Shown here: piece by piece, positions 6,878-15,512 of the stretch
How the letters are laid out: every line of letters starts with the position of its first letter
Numbering within the stretch: the first letter of the stretch is position 1
Assembly (NCBI GenBank): GCA_902781455.1
Contig: CACZJF010000019.1
Span: forward strand, 1-34,010
Direction: 5' to 3'
DNA: 34,010 nt
Source of the DNA: an uncultured Lachnospiraceae bacterium
Lineage (GTDB): Bacteria; Bacillota; Clostridia; Lachnospirales; Lachnospiraceae
Made by a program: the position numbers and the translations under genes
Notes under the pieces: generated by a model
Told to the model about the DNA's origin: nothing
The model's database searches: none
Seen by the model: the letters and a program-made list of their open reading frames with translations, nothing else

Positions 6878-9391
6878 ATGGGCAGAAAGCGACTGAGCCT
6901 TAGAACAAGATCGATCCTGCTTGTTTCTCTTTTTATGCTTGCCACAAATCTGGCGCTCGGCATTGTTCTGACAAAACAGGCGCATCAATCGACAAAAACA
7001 CAGATCAATGAGCGTATGCTGGATGTTGCGAATACGGCAGCCGACATGCTGGATGGAGACGCCCTTGAAGGGCTGACGGAAGCGGACATCGGAACGCAGA
7101 AGTACCAGATGGCATACGATACGCTGTCCTGCTTTCTGGAGAACATCGGCCTGTACGCGATCTATTATGTGATGGATAAGGGGGATGGGACCTTTGTGTT
7201 CGGCATTGATCCGGATCCGGTCAAGCCGGCTGAATTCGGTTCCCCGTGTGTCTGTACCGATGCACTGTATGCGGCAGGCAAGGGGACACCTTCCGTGGAT
7301 GAAGTGCCTTATGAGGACGCCTGGGGCAGGTTCTACAGTGCCTTCAGTCCCGTGTTTACTTCGGACGGGAAAGTGGCAGGAATCGTCGCGGCTGACTTCA
7401 AGGCGCAGTGGTATGAGGACCGGGTTGACCAGGCGCAGTGGACGGTTATCATCGGCTCCAGTCTGTCCGTTCTTCTCAGCATTCTGATTACCGTTTTGCT
7501 GGTCAGTCAGTTCTCCAGGCAGATCGGTGGAATCAAGGATAATGTGCGTGAGCTGGCACAGGATCTGGATGCTCTGACCAATGAGCACGGCGGGGACACC
7601 GTGGCCATGATTACATCTGATCTGGATGCATACGATATCCAGTCTCTGGGTACGCATATCTCCGAATTAAAAACCAATGTGCGTAATTACATCACACATA
7701 CCACAACTCAGGCAAACAGTATGATTACAGCGATGGCTTCTGACTATCGCTGTGTTTATTATGTCAATTTTGATGAAAACGACGCTGTGTGTTACCGCGA
7801 GGATCATGATGATCCGGAACAGACGCCGGCAGGAGAGCATTTTCCCTATCTGGAACGCTTTACCTGGTACGCGGAAAATAAAGTGAGCGATCTGTACCGG
7901 GAAGGGTTTCTTGCCTTTATCGATCCCGACAATGTCAGGAAGCGGCTGGCGGCCGAGCCCATTATTGCCTATCGCTATCTGGTGAAGCGCAGGGATCAGG
8001 AATACTATGAGATGATCCGCATGGCCGGGGTGCGCCGCGCGGAAGAGCGCGACGACCATATGGTACATGCCGTAGGTCTTGGCCTGACTGTGATTGACGC
8101 GGAGATGCGGGAATCCATGGCGAAGAATGAGGCGCTGGCGGAGGCTCTTACCGTAGCGGAGGAAGCGAGCAAGGCGAAGACAGCATTCCTTTCCAGCATG
8201 AGTCATGAGATCAGGACACCGATGAACGCAATCATCGGCCTGGATACGCTTGCCCTGAAGGATGAAACACTGTCGGCACAGACACGTGATTACCTGGAGA
8301 AAATAAATGGAAGCGCCCGGCACCTTCTCGCGCTGATCAACGATATTCTTGATATGAGCCGGATCGAGTCCGGACGCATCGTACTGAACAAGGAAGCGTT
8401 CCTGTTAAGCAAAGTGCTGGAGCAGATTAATACGATGGTTATGTCCCAGTGTTCGGACAAGGGGCTGACCTATGAATGCCGTCTGCTGAATCAGATGGAA
8501 GACTGCTACATCGGAGATGAGACGAAACTGAAAGAGGTGCTCATCAATATTCTCTCCAATGCCGTCAAGTTTACGGACGCGCCGGGCAGCATTACCCTGA
8601 CAGTGGAGAAGACCGCGTCCTTCCAGGATCAGTCGACACTGAAGTTCTGTATCCGGGATACGGGCATCGGCATGGACCCGGAATACATCCCGAAGATTTT
8701 TGAACCATTTTCACAGGAAGACAGCAGCAGGAAAAACAAGTACGGCTCCACCGGTCTTGGCATGGCCATTACCAGAAACATCGTGGAGATGATGAACGGA
8801 TCCATCAGTGTAGAATCCGAAAAGGGCGTTGGATCGGAGTTCACTGTGACTGTCACATTGAAAAGAGGAGAGCAGAAAGAGACTGTCCTGCTGAACGAAG
8901 ACGGTCATGGCACAGAGGGCGGTATCTTTGGCGAAGGGACAAGACCGCGGTCTGATGAAGTGCCCCGCGTACCGCTGGCCGGCCGGAGGATTCTTCTGGC
9001 AGAGGATACGGAGGTCAATGCGGAAATCATGATGGACCTCCTTTCCATAGAGGACGTGGAGGCGGACCATGCAAAGAACGGGAGAATCGCTGTCAGCCTG
9101 TTTGCGCAGAGCGAAGTCGGAACGTACGATGCCATCCTCATGGATATTCGCATGCCGGAGATGGACGGACTGGAAGCTGCCTGTGCCATCCGTGCGCTTG
9201 ACAGGCCGGACGCGAGAAAGATTCCGATCATAGCGCTGACGGCAAATGCATTTGATGAGGATGTACAGCGTTCCCTGCAGGCTGGCATGAACGCGCACCT
9301 GTCCAAACCGGTGGATTCGGATCTTTTGTATCAGACACTTGGTGAACTGATCTATAAGGCGCAGAGCGATCAAAGAGGAACAGATGGATGA
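6878..9391 (+). CDS. Hybrid sensor histidine kinase with receiver domain
   Basis: The product has 837 residues. A first membrane helix (about 12-30) and a second (about 190-213) enclose an extracytoplasmic Cache-like sensor region. A linker and a PAS-like segment (about 275-410) follow. The HisKA domain has its phospho-acceptor H443 in SMSHEIRTPMN. The ATPase domain has an N box around NILSNAVKFT and G boxes DTGIGM and GSTGLGMAI. The C-terminal receiver (about 705-830) has D756 in LMDIRMPEMDG and a later conserved Lys in LSKP. No HPt domain or separate response regulator is seen nearby, so the output partner is unknown. GGAGGGA precedes the ATG. Its stop overlaps the next gene's ATG (ATGA), implying coupled translation. 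Confidence 0.93.
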   Translation: MGRKRLSLRTRSILLVSLFMLATNLALGIVLTKQAHQSTKTQINERMLDVANTAADMLDGDALEGLTEADIGTQKYQMAYDTLSCFLENIGLYAIYYVMDKGDGTFVFGIDPDPVKPAEFGSPCVCTDALYAAGKGTPSVDEVPYEDAWGRFYSAFSPVFTSDGKVAGIVAADFKAQWYEDRVDQAQWTVIIGSSLSVLLSILITVLLVSQFSRQIGGIKDNVRELAQDLDALTNEHGGDTVAMITSDLDAYDIQSLGTHISELKTNVRNYITHTTTQANSMITAMASDYRCVYYVNFDENDAVCYREDHDDPEQTPAGEHFPYLERFTWYAENKVSDLYREGFLAFIDPDNVRKRLAAEPIIAYRYLVKRRDQEYYEMIRMAGVRRAEERDDHMVHAVGLGLTVIDAEMRESMAKNEALAEALTVAEEASKAKTAFLSSMSHEIRTPMNAIIGLDTLALKDETLSAQTRDYLEKINGSARHLLALINDILDMSRIESGRIVLNKEAFLLSKVLEQINTMVMSQCSDKGLTYECRLLNQMEDCYIGDETKLKEVLINILSNAVKFTDAPGSITLTVEKTASFQDQSTLKFCIRDTGIGMDPEYIPKIFEPFSQEDSSRKNKYGSTGLGMAITRNIVEMMNGSISVESEKGVGSEFTVTVTLKRGEQKETVLLNEDGHGTEGGIFGEGTRPRSDEVPRVPLAGRRILLAEDTEVNAEIMMDLLSIEDVEADHAKNGRIAVSLFAQSEVGTYDAILMDIRMPEMDGLEAACAIRALDRPDARKIPIIALTANAFDEDVQRSLQAGMNAHLSKPVDSDLLYQTLGELIYKAQSDQRGTDG

Positions 9392-9918
9392 GGGAAACCG
9401 GACTGATTCATGTCTATTATGGAGACGGCAAAGGAAAGACGACCTGTGGGATGGGACTGTGCATCAGGGCGGCCGGCGCGGGATGCAAGGTGTTGGTCTA
9501 CCAGTTCATGAAGGACGGACGAGGCCATGAGAGAAGGATTCTGGAAAACCTTCCGAATGTGTGCTGTGCGAATGCGGTGAGAGACGTTTCCTTCAGCTTT
9601 CGGATGAGCAGCGAAGAAAAAGACATAGAGAGGGATCGCTACCGGAGGGAGCTGGAACGGGTCTTTGACCGGGTGCGGCAGGAATCGTGGGATGTCCTGT
9701 TTCTGGACGAGGTCCTGTATGCGGTCTCCTGTCATCTTCTGCAGGAATCGATACTGACTGATTTTCTGGACACGAAGCCGGAAGGACTTGAAGTGATTCT
9801 GACCGGCAATGATCTTTCTGAGGAAGTCAGGAAGAGAGCGGATTATGTTTCCCGGATCGTGAAGGAGAAGCATCCCTATGACAGGGGGCTTCACGCGAGA
9901 AGCGGGATTGAATACTGA
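9388..9918 (+). CDS. cobO: CobO/BtuR-type corrinoid adenosyltransferase-like ATPase
   Basis: The product has 176 residues. The P-loop GDGKGKTT (residues 12-19), the following GMGLCIRAAGAG helix, the DVLFLDEV Walker B-like segment (about 105-112), the LTGND strand and the ARSGIEY C-terminus match CobO/BtuR enzymes, which transfer adenosyl from ATP to reduced cobalt in corrinoids. No other cobalamin gene is in view. It is translationally coupled to the hybrid kinase (ATGA overlap), and the YqeC-MocA reading frame begins inside it. A role in the molybdenum hydroxylase locus is therefore possible but unproved. The family assignment is firm; the exact substrate is not. Confidence 0.82.
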   Translation: MRETGLIHVYYGDGKGKTTCGMGLCIRAAGAGCKVLVYQFMKDGRGHERRILENLPNVCCANAVRDVSFSFRMSSEEKDIERDRYRRELERVFDRVRQESWDVLFLDEVLYAVSCHLLQESILTDFLDTKPEGLEVILTGNDLSEEVRKRADYVSRIVKEKHPYDRGLHARSGIEY

Positions 9919-11083
9919 TCATAAAGAGATGGCTTATATCATTACGGCCGTAGGAGCCGGCGGAAAAACTTCCTATCTGAAGAAGCGGGCAATGGAGTAT
10001 CTCCGGCAGGGGAAACGTGCCGCGATTACAACGACAACACATATCTGGCCGCCCGATCCCGGCAGGCTGCTTTCCGGCAGTTTCATTTTTCCGACCCGGA
10101 ATACAGTGGAGGACATCGATCTGGTTGATTCCACACACAGTCTGCACTATGTCGGAACCCTGGAGAGTTCCGGCAAGTTAAGTGCGCCTTCGAAAAAGGA
10201 ATATGACCGGATCTGCCGGGAGTTTGATGTTGTGCTGGTGGAGGGGGACGGAAGCCACTGCATGCCGGCAAAGATTCCTTCCGCGTCAGAGCCTGTGATT
10301 CCGGATCATACCGATGAAATTGTCGTGGTCATGGGAGCGCACGCAATCGGACGCCGGCTGGATGTTGTCTGCCAGCGCTATGAAGGAGGCAGCCGGGAGA
10401 AGATAACAGAGCAGACGCTGCGCGGGATCGCAGAGGAGCACTATCTTGGTCCGCTTCGGAAACAGTTTCCGAAGGCAGAGATCTTCTTTGAACTGAGTAC
10501 CATGCCGCGGTCCGCGGATCGGGTGACAGGCGTTTTGATGGCATCAGGGTTCGGAAGAAGATACGGGGGCAACAAGCTGGTGGATCCGTATTATGGAAAG
10601 GCTTTGTATCTCCACGCGCTGGATCATATGACGCAGGCGCTGGGGAAAGAGAACATCATCGTGGTCACGCAGTATGAGGAGATTCTGGAGCAGATGCGGC
10701 AGAGGGGCATCGATGTGGTCCGGAACGAACAGGCAGCGGAGGGAATCGCTGCTTCGATCCGTTTTGGAACGAAGAGGGCGATGCGCCGCGGCGCGGACGC
10801 GGTCATGTTTTTCGCGGCGGATATGCCTTATCTGCCGGCAGAGGAGATTCGCCTCTACGCCAGACAGTTCATCGACAGCCAGAAGCCCTTCGGGTGCATG
10901 GAATTCGGGAAAGCGCATACATGCACGAACCCCGGCGCGTTCCGCCTGGAGACAGGCGCTGATAAGCTCCTGCAGCTGAGCGGCGATCGCGGTGCGATGC
11001 GGATCATGAAGCAGGAGCCATGGAATATCTATTATTATCAGATTGCGCCGGAATGCGCCGTGGATATCGATCAAAGAGCCTGA
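9878..11083 (+). CDS. yqeC: YqeC-MocA fusion: hydroxylase accessory protein plus molybdopterin nucleotidyltransferase
   Basis: The product has 401 residues in two domains. Residues about 20-205 resemble YqeC, an accessory protein found with selenium-dependent molybdenum hydroxylases; its P-loop is VGAGGKTS and a TTTTHIWPP segment follows. Residues about 213-401 are an NTP-transferase domain of the MocA/YgfJ type: GVLMASGFGRRYGGNKL binds nucleotide and pyrophosphate, and FFAADMPYL holds the metal-binding Asp. MocA joins CMP to molybdopterin for enzymes of the xanthine dehydrogenase family. The start at 9878 has GAAGGAG 10 bases upstream and overlaps cobO by 41 bases; ATG 9929 is the alternative. 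The xdh genes lie downstream on the same strand. Confidence 0.82.
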   Translation: MTGGFTREAGLNTDHKEMAYIITAVGAGGKTSYLKKRAMEYLRQGKRAAITTTTHIWPPDPGRLLSGSFIFPTRNTVEDIDLVDSTHSLHYVGTLESSGKLSAPSKKEYDRICREFDVVLVEGDGSHCMPAKIPSASEPVIPDHTDEIVVVMGAHAIGRRLDVVCQRYEGGSREKITEQTLRGIAEEHYLGPLRKQFPKAEIFFELSTMPRSADRVTGVLMASGFGRRYGGNKLVDPYYGKALYLHALDHMTQALGKENIIVVTQYEEILEQMRQRGIDVVRNEQAAEGIAASIRFGTKRAMRRGADAVMFFAADMPYLPAEEIRLYARQFIDSQKPFGCMEFGKAHTCTNPGAFRLETGADKLLQLSGDRGAMRIMKQEPWNIYYYQIAPECAVDIDQRA

Positions 11084-11101
11084 TCGTGCAGGCGTAGATG
11101 A

Positions 11102-11129
11102 ATCAGCGCCCTGATTCCAGGGCGCTGAT
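11102..11129. terminator. Terminator-like hairpin between convergent yqeC and ade
   Basis: ATCAGCGCCCTG (11102-11113) and CAGGGCGCTGAT (11118-11129) form a perfect 12-bp stem with a 4-base loop, placed between the stops of two convergent genes. T-tracts on both sides are weak, so it probably acts as a shared bidirectional terminator with modest strength. Confidence 0.6.
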
Positions 11130-11138
11130 CGTGTCTTC

Positions 11139-12884
11139 TCAGTCTGCTTCCGGCGGTACAAAGTCAAACTTTCTTACATCAAAGAGGCCGCCCGTAGTGA
11201 TCTTGAGATCGGGGATAACAAGCAGGCTCATGAAGCAGAGTGTCATGACAGGCTCGACTTCGTGGCTGACACCAAGCCGTTCATAAGCTGTTTCATGCAG
11301 ATTCTTCAGATACTTCGCTACTTCCTCTCCGGGCAGGTCACTCATCAGGCCGGCGATCGGAAGCGGAAGGGAAGCGATCACCTCTCCATTCTCCACCAGG
11401 ACGAAACCGCCTTCCTGGTCGATCAAAGCCTGGACTGCGGCATACATCTCTTCGTTGCTTACGCCGACACAGATGATGTTGTGGGAATCATGTGCGACGG
11501 ACAGCGCGACAGCGCCTCTCTGAATCCCGTAGTCCTTCAGGAACCCGAGACCGATCTTGCCGGTGTTGTGATGGCGCTCAAGCACTGCGATCTTCACGAC
11601 CGGCTGCGCAGGATCAAAGATGAAATCTCCGTCTTCATCTCTTCTGACTGTGACGATTGCTTCTTTTGTCGTGACGCCGTCCTTCACGAGCTCAATGGCC
11701 TTAACCCGGTCGCTGGTCAGATGCATCTTCAGCTGGTCAACCGTAAAAGGTCTGACATGCATGGAGCCGCGGACCGAGAAGATAGCGGCCTTCTCATAGG
11801 AACGAAGATAAACACCGTTCTCGGCGACCTTGTGTCCTTCGATAAACACAGCCTGGGCACGGAATTCCTCCAGATTGTTGAACAGAACAATGTCAGCCCT
11901 CTTGCCTGGCGCGAGGCCTCCCCGGTCTTCGAGCTTATAGCACTCTGCGGTGTTCAGCGACGCCATGCAGATGGCCATGACAGGATCAATGCATGCCTTC
12001 ACAAGCATTCGCAGATGATTGTCGATATGTCCGTCTTCGAATATGGTCTTCGGCTGCCGGTCATCCGAGCACAGGAGGCAGCGCTTGTAATTGAACGGCG
12101 TGATTGCCGGAATCAGATACTGCAGGTCATGGCAGGCGGATCCGTCCCGCATCTGGACATACATGCCGCGCTGCAGACGCTCTTCCATCTCTTTGATGGT
12201 GGAGCACTCATGATCTGTCTTGATGCCGGCCGCGCTGTAGGCGTTCAGTTCGGCTCCGGTCAGACCGGGTGAATGGCCGTCGATGACCTTATTCATATTC
12301 AGGGCGACCAGGATCTTGTTCAGCGCTTCCTCTTCCTTGTTGTAGACACCGGGATAATTCATGAATTCTCCCAGTCCCGGGACATGCCGGTCCCCCATTG
12401 GCCACTGCATGTCAAATGCATTCACGATTGCGCCGGAATCCTCCAGGGGAGTTGCAGGTACGCAGCTCGGAATCATATACCGTACCGAAAGCTCCGTCTT
12501 CTCCGCAGCGCGGATCATGTAGTTGAACCCTTCCAGACCATATACGTTCACGATCTCATGCGGGTCCGCGATGACCGTCGTTGTTCCGCAGGGGACAACC
12601 ATACGGCCGAATTCCTCCGGAGAGGTATAGGAAGACTCTATGTGGATGTGCGCGTCAATCAGGCCCGGGGAAGCATAGGCACCCTTCGCGTCGTATTCTT
12701 CCTGCCCGCGGTAGTCATCGCCGAATCCGACTATGTGTCCGTCCGTAATGGCGATGGAGTCCTTGCGGATGGTTCCCGTATAGACATCCACGATATTACA
12801 GTTATATATGACCAGATCCGCCGGGATCCGGTGCATGGCTGCGTCAATCATGCGGCTCAGAGTCCGCTTATCCATATGTTCCAT
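11139..12884 (-). CDS. ade: Adenine deaminase
   Basis: The product has 581 residues, the normal length of bacterial Ade. It is a metal-dependent amidohydrolase converting adenine to hypoxanthine and ammonia. The HxH metal motif lies in GLIDAHIHIESSY, followed by the family-typical PCGTTTVIADPHEIVNV. Further motifs are GHSPGLTG, the TDHECS segment, LCSDDRQP and the C-terminal VGVSNEEMYAA region. AGGAGG lies 7 bases before the ATG on the minus strand. It is divergent from the hydantoinase-YqeB-xdhABC run; its product hypoxanthine is a substrate of xanthine dehydrogenase, so the two transcripts make one pathway. A leader hairpin at 12927-12948 may regulate it. Confidence 0.95.
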   Translation of the reverse strand: MEHMDKRTLSRMIDAAMHRIPADLVIYNCNIVDVYTGTIRKDSIAITDGHIVGFGDDYRGQEEYDAKGAYASPGLIDAHIHIESSYTSPEEFGRMVVPCGTTTVIADPHEIVNVYGLEGFNYMIRAAEKTELSVRYMIPSCVPATPLEDSGAIVNAFDMQWPMGDRHVPGLGEFMNYPGVYNKEEEALNKILVALNMNKVIDGHSPGLTGAELNAYSAAGIKTDHECSTIKEMEERLQRGMYVQMRDGSACHDLQYLIPAITPFNYKRCLLCSDDRQPKTIFEDGHIDNHLRMLVKACIDPVMAICMASLNTAECYKLEDRGGLAPGKRADIVLFNNLEEFRAQAVFIEGHKVAENGVYLRSYEKAAIFSVRGSMHVRPFTVDQLKMHLTSDRVKAIELVKDGVTTKEAIVTVRRDEDGDFIFDPAQPVVKIAVLERHHNTGKIGLGFLKDYGIQRGAVALSVAHDSHNIICVGVSNEEMYAAVQALIDQEGGFVLVENGEVIASLPLPIAGLMSDLPGEEVAKYLKNLHETAYERLGVSHEVEPVMTLCFMSLLVIPDLKITTGGLFDVRKFDFVPPEAD

Positions 12885-12926
12885 GCGCTCTCCTCCTGTT
12901 CTGAAATCATTCCTGTATATAAATTG

Positions 12927-12948
12927 AGCATCCCTCGTCAGGGGTGCT
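12927..12948 (-). promoter_or_regulatory. Hairpin in the ade leader
   Basis: AGCATCCCT (12927-12935) pairs with AGGGGTGCT (12940-12948), nine pairs with one wobble around a 4-base loop. On the minus strand it is followed by CAATTTATAT, not a clean T-tract, and lies about 43 bases before the ade start. The conserved core of a purine riboswitch was looked for in 12885-13133 and not seen. Confidence 0.4.
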
Positions 12949-13046
12949 GAATTGCGGCAGGTATTGGGATTCTGTCATAGATAACAATTGATTTATAATC
13001 AGATTCTACAACACGAAAGAAGTGCAGACAAGTATTTTTGTTGATG

Positions 13047-13086
13047 TTGCAAAAGAAATATGCGGGTGATAAACTGTTTTAAACAG
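13047..13086 (+). promoter_or_regulatory. Candidate promoter with overlapping palindrome before the hydantoinase gene
   Basis: TTGCAA (13047-13052), 17 bases and TAAACT (13070-13075) form a moderate promoter. The perfect palindrome CTGTTT-T-AAACAG (13074-13086) covers the predicted transcription start, a natural place for a repressor. The rest of the 249-base divergent gap shows nothing else recognisable. Confidence 0.35.
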
Positions 13087-13133
13087 GATAAGTCCTGAAA
13101 GAGAGAAAGAAAGGACAGAATGGGAGACTTGCT

Positions 13134-14513
13134 ATGATTCTGATTCAGAACGGAACACTTGTCTTCCCCGGCGGAAGCCGGAAGGAAGACCTTCTGATTG
13201 ACGGTGAGAAGATTGCCCGCATCGGGGCAGATCTTGAGGTGCCGGAAGGCTGTACGGTTGTGGATGCGTCCGGGAAACTTGTTTTTCCGGGGTTTATTGA
13301 TGCCCATACACATTTTGACCTTCATGTCGCCGGAACTGTGACGATTGATGACTTTGCTTCCGGGACGAAGGCAGCAGCTGCCGGCGGGACGACCACGATC
13401 ATCGATTTCGGGACAGCCTATCCCGGTGAGACCCTGAATGAAGGGCTCGACAACTGGTTCCGGAAGGCAGACGCAGGGTGTTCCTGCGACTATGGATTCC
13501 ACCAGACCATAACAGAGTGGAACGAGACGGTGTCAGCCCAGATCCCGGACATGATCGAGCGCGGCGCAAGCACATTTAAGATTTATATGACTTACGATAC
13601 GCAGATCGATGATGAGACTGTGTTCAAAGTACTTCAGCGGCTGAAGGAGTGTGGGACAACCACGGGCTGCCACTGTGAGAACAGCGGCATGATTGACGCG
13701 CTCCGCGAGGAGTATGCTGCGGATCCTGACCGGAAGAAGGCAGTGAGTTCCCATTACCTGACAAGGCCGGCCGCCGCGGAGGCGGAAGCGATCGGCAGGT
13801 ACTGTCATCTCGCCGAGGTCGCGGACGAACCGGTAATTGATGTGCATCTGACCTGTGAGGAAGGACTCGAGGAGATCCGCGCGGCAAGGCGGCGCGGACA
13901 GAAGGTGTATGCGGAGACTTGCCCCCAGTACCTTGTGATGGATGATTCACTCTATGAGAGAGAACCGTTTGAAGAGGCGTCGAAGTATGTCTGCGCGCCT
14001 CCGCTGAGAAAGAAGACGGACCAGGAGGCTCTGTGGGCAGCGCTTAGGGACGGGGAGATCCAGACGATCTCTACAGACCATTGCTCCTTCACCGTGGAGC
14101 AGAAGAAACTCGGACAGGAAGATTTCCGGAAGATCCCCGGCGGCATGCCCGGCGTAGAGACCCGCGGCGCGGTGATCTACTCGGAGGGAGTCGCGAAAGG
14201 GCGGATCTCTCAGGAGAAGATGTGCGAGGTTCTGTGTGAGAATCCGGCAAGGCTCTATGGGATGTATCCGCAGAAGGGAACGCTGCTGGTCGGATCAGAC
14301 GCGGATATCGTCATCCTGGATCCTTCCGGGAAGCGGACCATCAGCGCGAAGACGCAGGTATCCGCATGTGACTATGCGCCGCTGGAGGGGCTGGAACTTT
14401 CCTGTGCGATCGATGAGGTCTATCTGAGGGGAACTCTGGTTGCCCGGGACGGGCAGATTGTGTGTGAGAATCAGGGAAAGTATGTGAAGCGCGGTCTGCC
14501 GGAGTATTTCTGA
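13134..14513 (+). CDS. Dihydropyrimidinase/hydantoinase family amidohydrolase
   Basis: The product has 459 residues and belongs to the cyclic-amide amidohydrolases. Metal ligands are H58 and H60 in GFIDAHTHFD, and the carbamylated lysine is probably K149 in GASTFKIYMTYD. Later histidines (in DVHLTCE) and the catalytic-type Asp in STDHCSF are present. The enzyme hydrolyses a ring amide in a dihydropyrimidine, hydantoin or similar compound; E. coli has a related phenylhydantoinase near its purine catabolic genes. Here it heads the yqeB-xdhABC run, so a purine breakdown intermediate is the likely substrate, but this is inference. GGGAG lies 7 bases before the ATG. Gene symbols hyuA or hydA have been used for relatives. 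Confidence 0.88.
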   Translation: MILIQNGTLVFPGGSRKEDLLIDGEKIARIGADLEVPEGCTVVDASGKLVFPGFIDAHTHFDLHVAGTVTIDDFASGTKAAAAGGTTTIIDFGTAYPGETLNEGLDNWFRKADAGCSCDYGFHQTITEWNETVSAQIPDMIERGASTFKIYMTYDTQIDDETVFKVLQRLKECGTTTGCHCENSGMIDALREEYAADPDRKKAVSSHYLTRPAAAEAEAIGRYCHLAEVADEPVIDVHLTCEEGLEEIRAARRRGQKVYAETCPQYLVMDDSLYEREPFEEASKYVCAPPLRKKTDQEALWAALRDGEIQTISTDHCSFTVEQKKLGQEDFRKIPGGMPGVETRGAVIYSEGVAKGRISQEKMCEVLCENPARLYGMYPQKGTLLVGSDADIVILDPSGKRTISAKTQVSACDYAPLEGLELSCAIDEVYLRGTLVARDGQIVCENQGKYVKRGLPEYF

Positions 14514-14562
14514 CAGAAGCGCAGTGCAGGCCGGAAGAGGCCGTTGAAGGCAGGAGGCAGAA

Positions 14563-15471
14563 GTGGTAACAGACCAGCTTGTGATTGTCCGCGGAGGCGG
14601 TGATATTGCGACCGGGACCATCTGGGCGCTCAGGAGAGCAGGATATCCCGTGCTGATTCTTGAGAGCGAGAGTCCGAGCGCGATCCGCAGAACGGTATCT
14701 CTGTCGGAAGCTGTCTATGAGGGAAGCGCGTCGGTCGAGGATCTGACGGTCCGGCTTGCGCACAATCTGGATGAAGCGCAGTATTTTCTGTTTGAGGACC
14801 AGATCGCGCTGATGGCAGATCCCCAGGGTCATGCGATCAGGGACATCATCGATACCGAATCAAGATACAGCGAATGGGATACCGGTCTTACCACCATGGA
14901 AGGCGGAGGCAGACATCTGTTTCTGACGGCGGTTGTGGATGCGGTTCTGGCCAAGAGAAATCTCGGGACGACGAAGGATATGGCCCCCTTTGTGATCGCG
15001 CTGGGACCGGGATTCACCGCAGGCGTTGACTGCGATGTGGTCATCGAGACCATGAGGGGGCATTCTCTTGCAAGACCCATTACAGACGGAAGCGCGCTTC
15101 CGAATACCGGTGTTCCGGGTCTGATCGCGGGGTTTTCCGAAGAGAGGGTGCTGCACAGTCCGGCGGCGGGGATACTCCGCGCAAAGGCCAGAATCGGCGA
15201 TCTTGTTGAAAAGGGACAGGTGATCTGCGAGATCGAATCATCAGACGCTGCAGCTTTAGTTCCGGTGCAGGCGACGATCAAGGGACTGCTGCGCGGCCTG
15301 ATCCGGGATGGGTTCCCGGTGACGGAAGGATTCAAGATTGCGGACATTGATCCCAGAGAATCCGAGTTTCAGAACTGCTTTACGATCTCTGACAAAGCAC
15401 GGTCGATCGGCACGGCTGTGGTCATGGAACTGACCGGTTTCTGTGCCCGCAGGGCTGTGGATGAGACATGA
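14563..15471 (+). CDS. yqeB: YqeB (EF2563 family) selenium-dependent molybdenum hydroxylase maturation protein
   Basis: The product has 302 residues. The N-terminal VIVRGGGDIATGTIWALRRAGYPVLILE is a Rossmann-like start typical of EF2563/YqeB proteins, which occur with SelD, YqeC and XDH-type enzymes and are thought to help build the labile-selenium molybdenum cofactor. A conserved central ALGPGFTAGVDCDVVIETMRGH segment and a biotinyl-like C-terminal fold (GILRAKARIGDLVEKGQVICEIES) are visible. Translation starts at GTG 14563, with AGGAGG about 7 bases upstream. It lies between the hydantoinase and xdhA on one strand, which supports a role in maturing the XdhABC enzyme. No selenophosphate synthase gene is in this window. 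Confidence 0.87.
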   Translation: MVTDQLVIVRGGGDIATGTIWALRRAGYPVLILESESPSAIRRTVSLSEAVYEGSASVEDLTVRLAHNLDEAQYFLFEDQIALMADPQGHAIRDIIDTESRYSEWDTGLTTMEGGGRHLFLTAVVDAVLAKRNLGTTKDMAPFVIALGPGFTAGVDCDVVIETMRGHSLARPITDGSALPNTGVPGLIAGFSEERVLHSPAAGILRAKARIGDLVEKGQVICEIESSDAAALVPVQATIKGLLRGLIRDGFPVTEGFKIADIDPRESEFQNCFTISDKARSIGTAVVMELTGFCARRAVDET

Positions 15472-15512
15472 GAGTTGAATGATAGAAAGAATTACAGAAG
15501 TAACTGTCGTCC

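Noticed and set aside
11262-12950. Two long open frames on the plus strand (11262-12272 and 12273-12950)
   Set aside because: They lie opposite the adenine deaminase gene, whose protein shows all family motifs. The plus-strand products have no recognisable domain and no ribosome binding sites.
12885-13133. Purine riboswitch in the ade-hydantoinase gap
   Set aside because: Only common AT-rich words and one hairpin are seen; the three-way junction core with its conserved loops was not found on either strand by eye.
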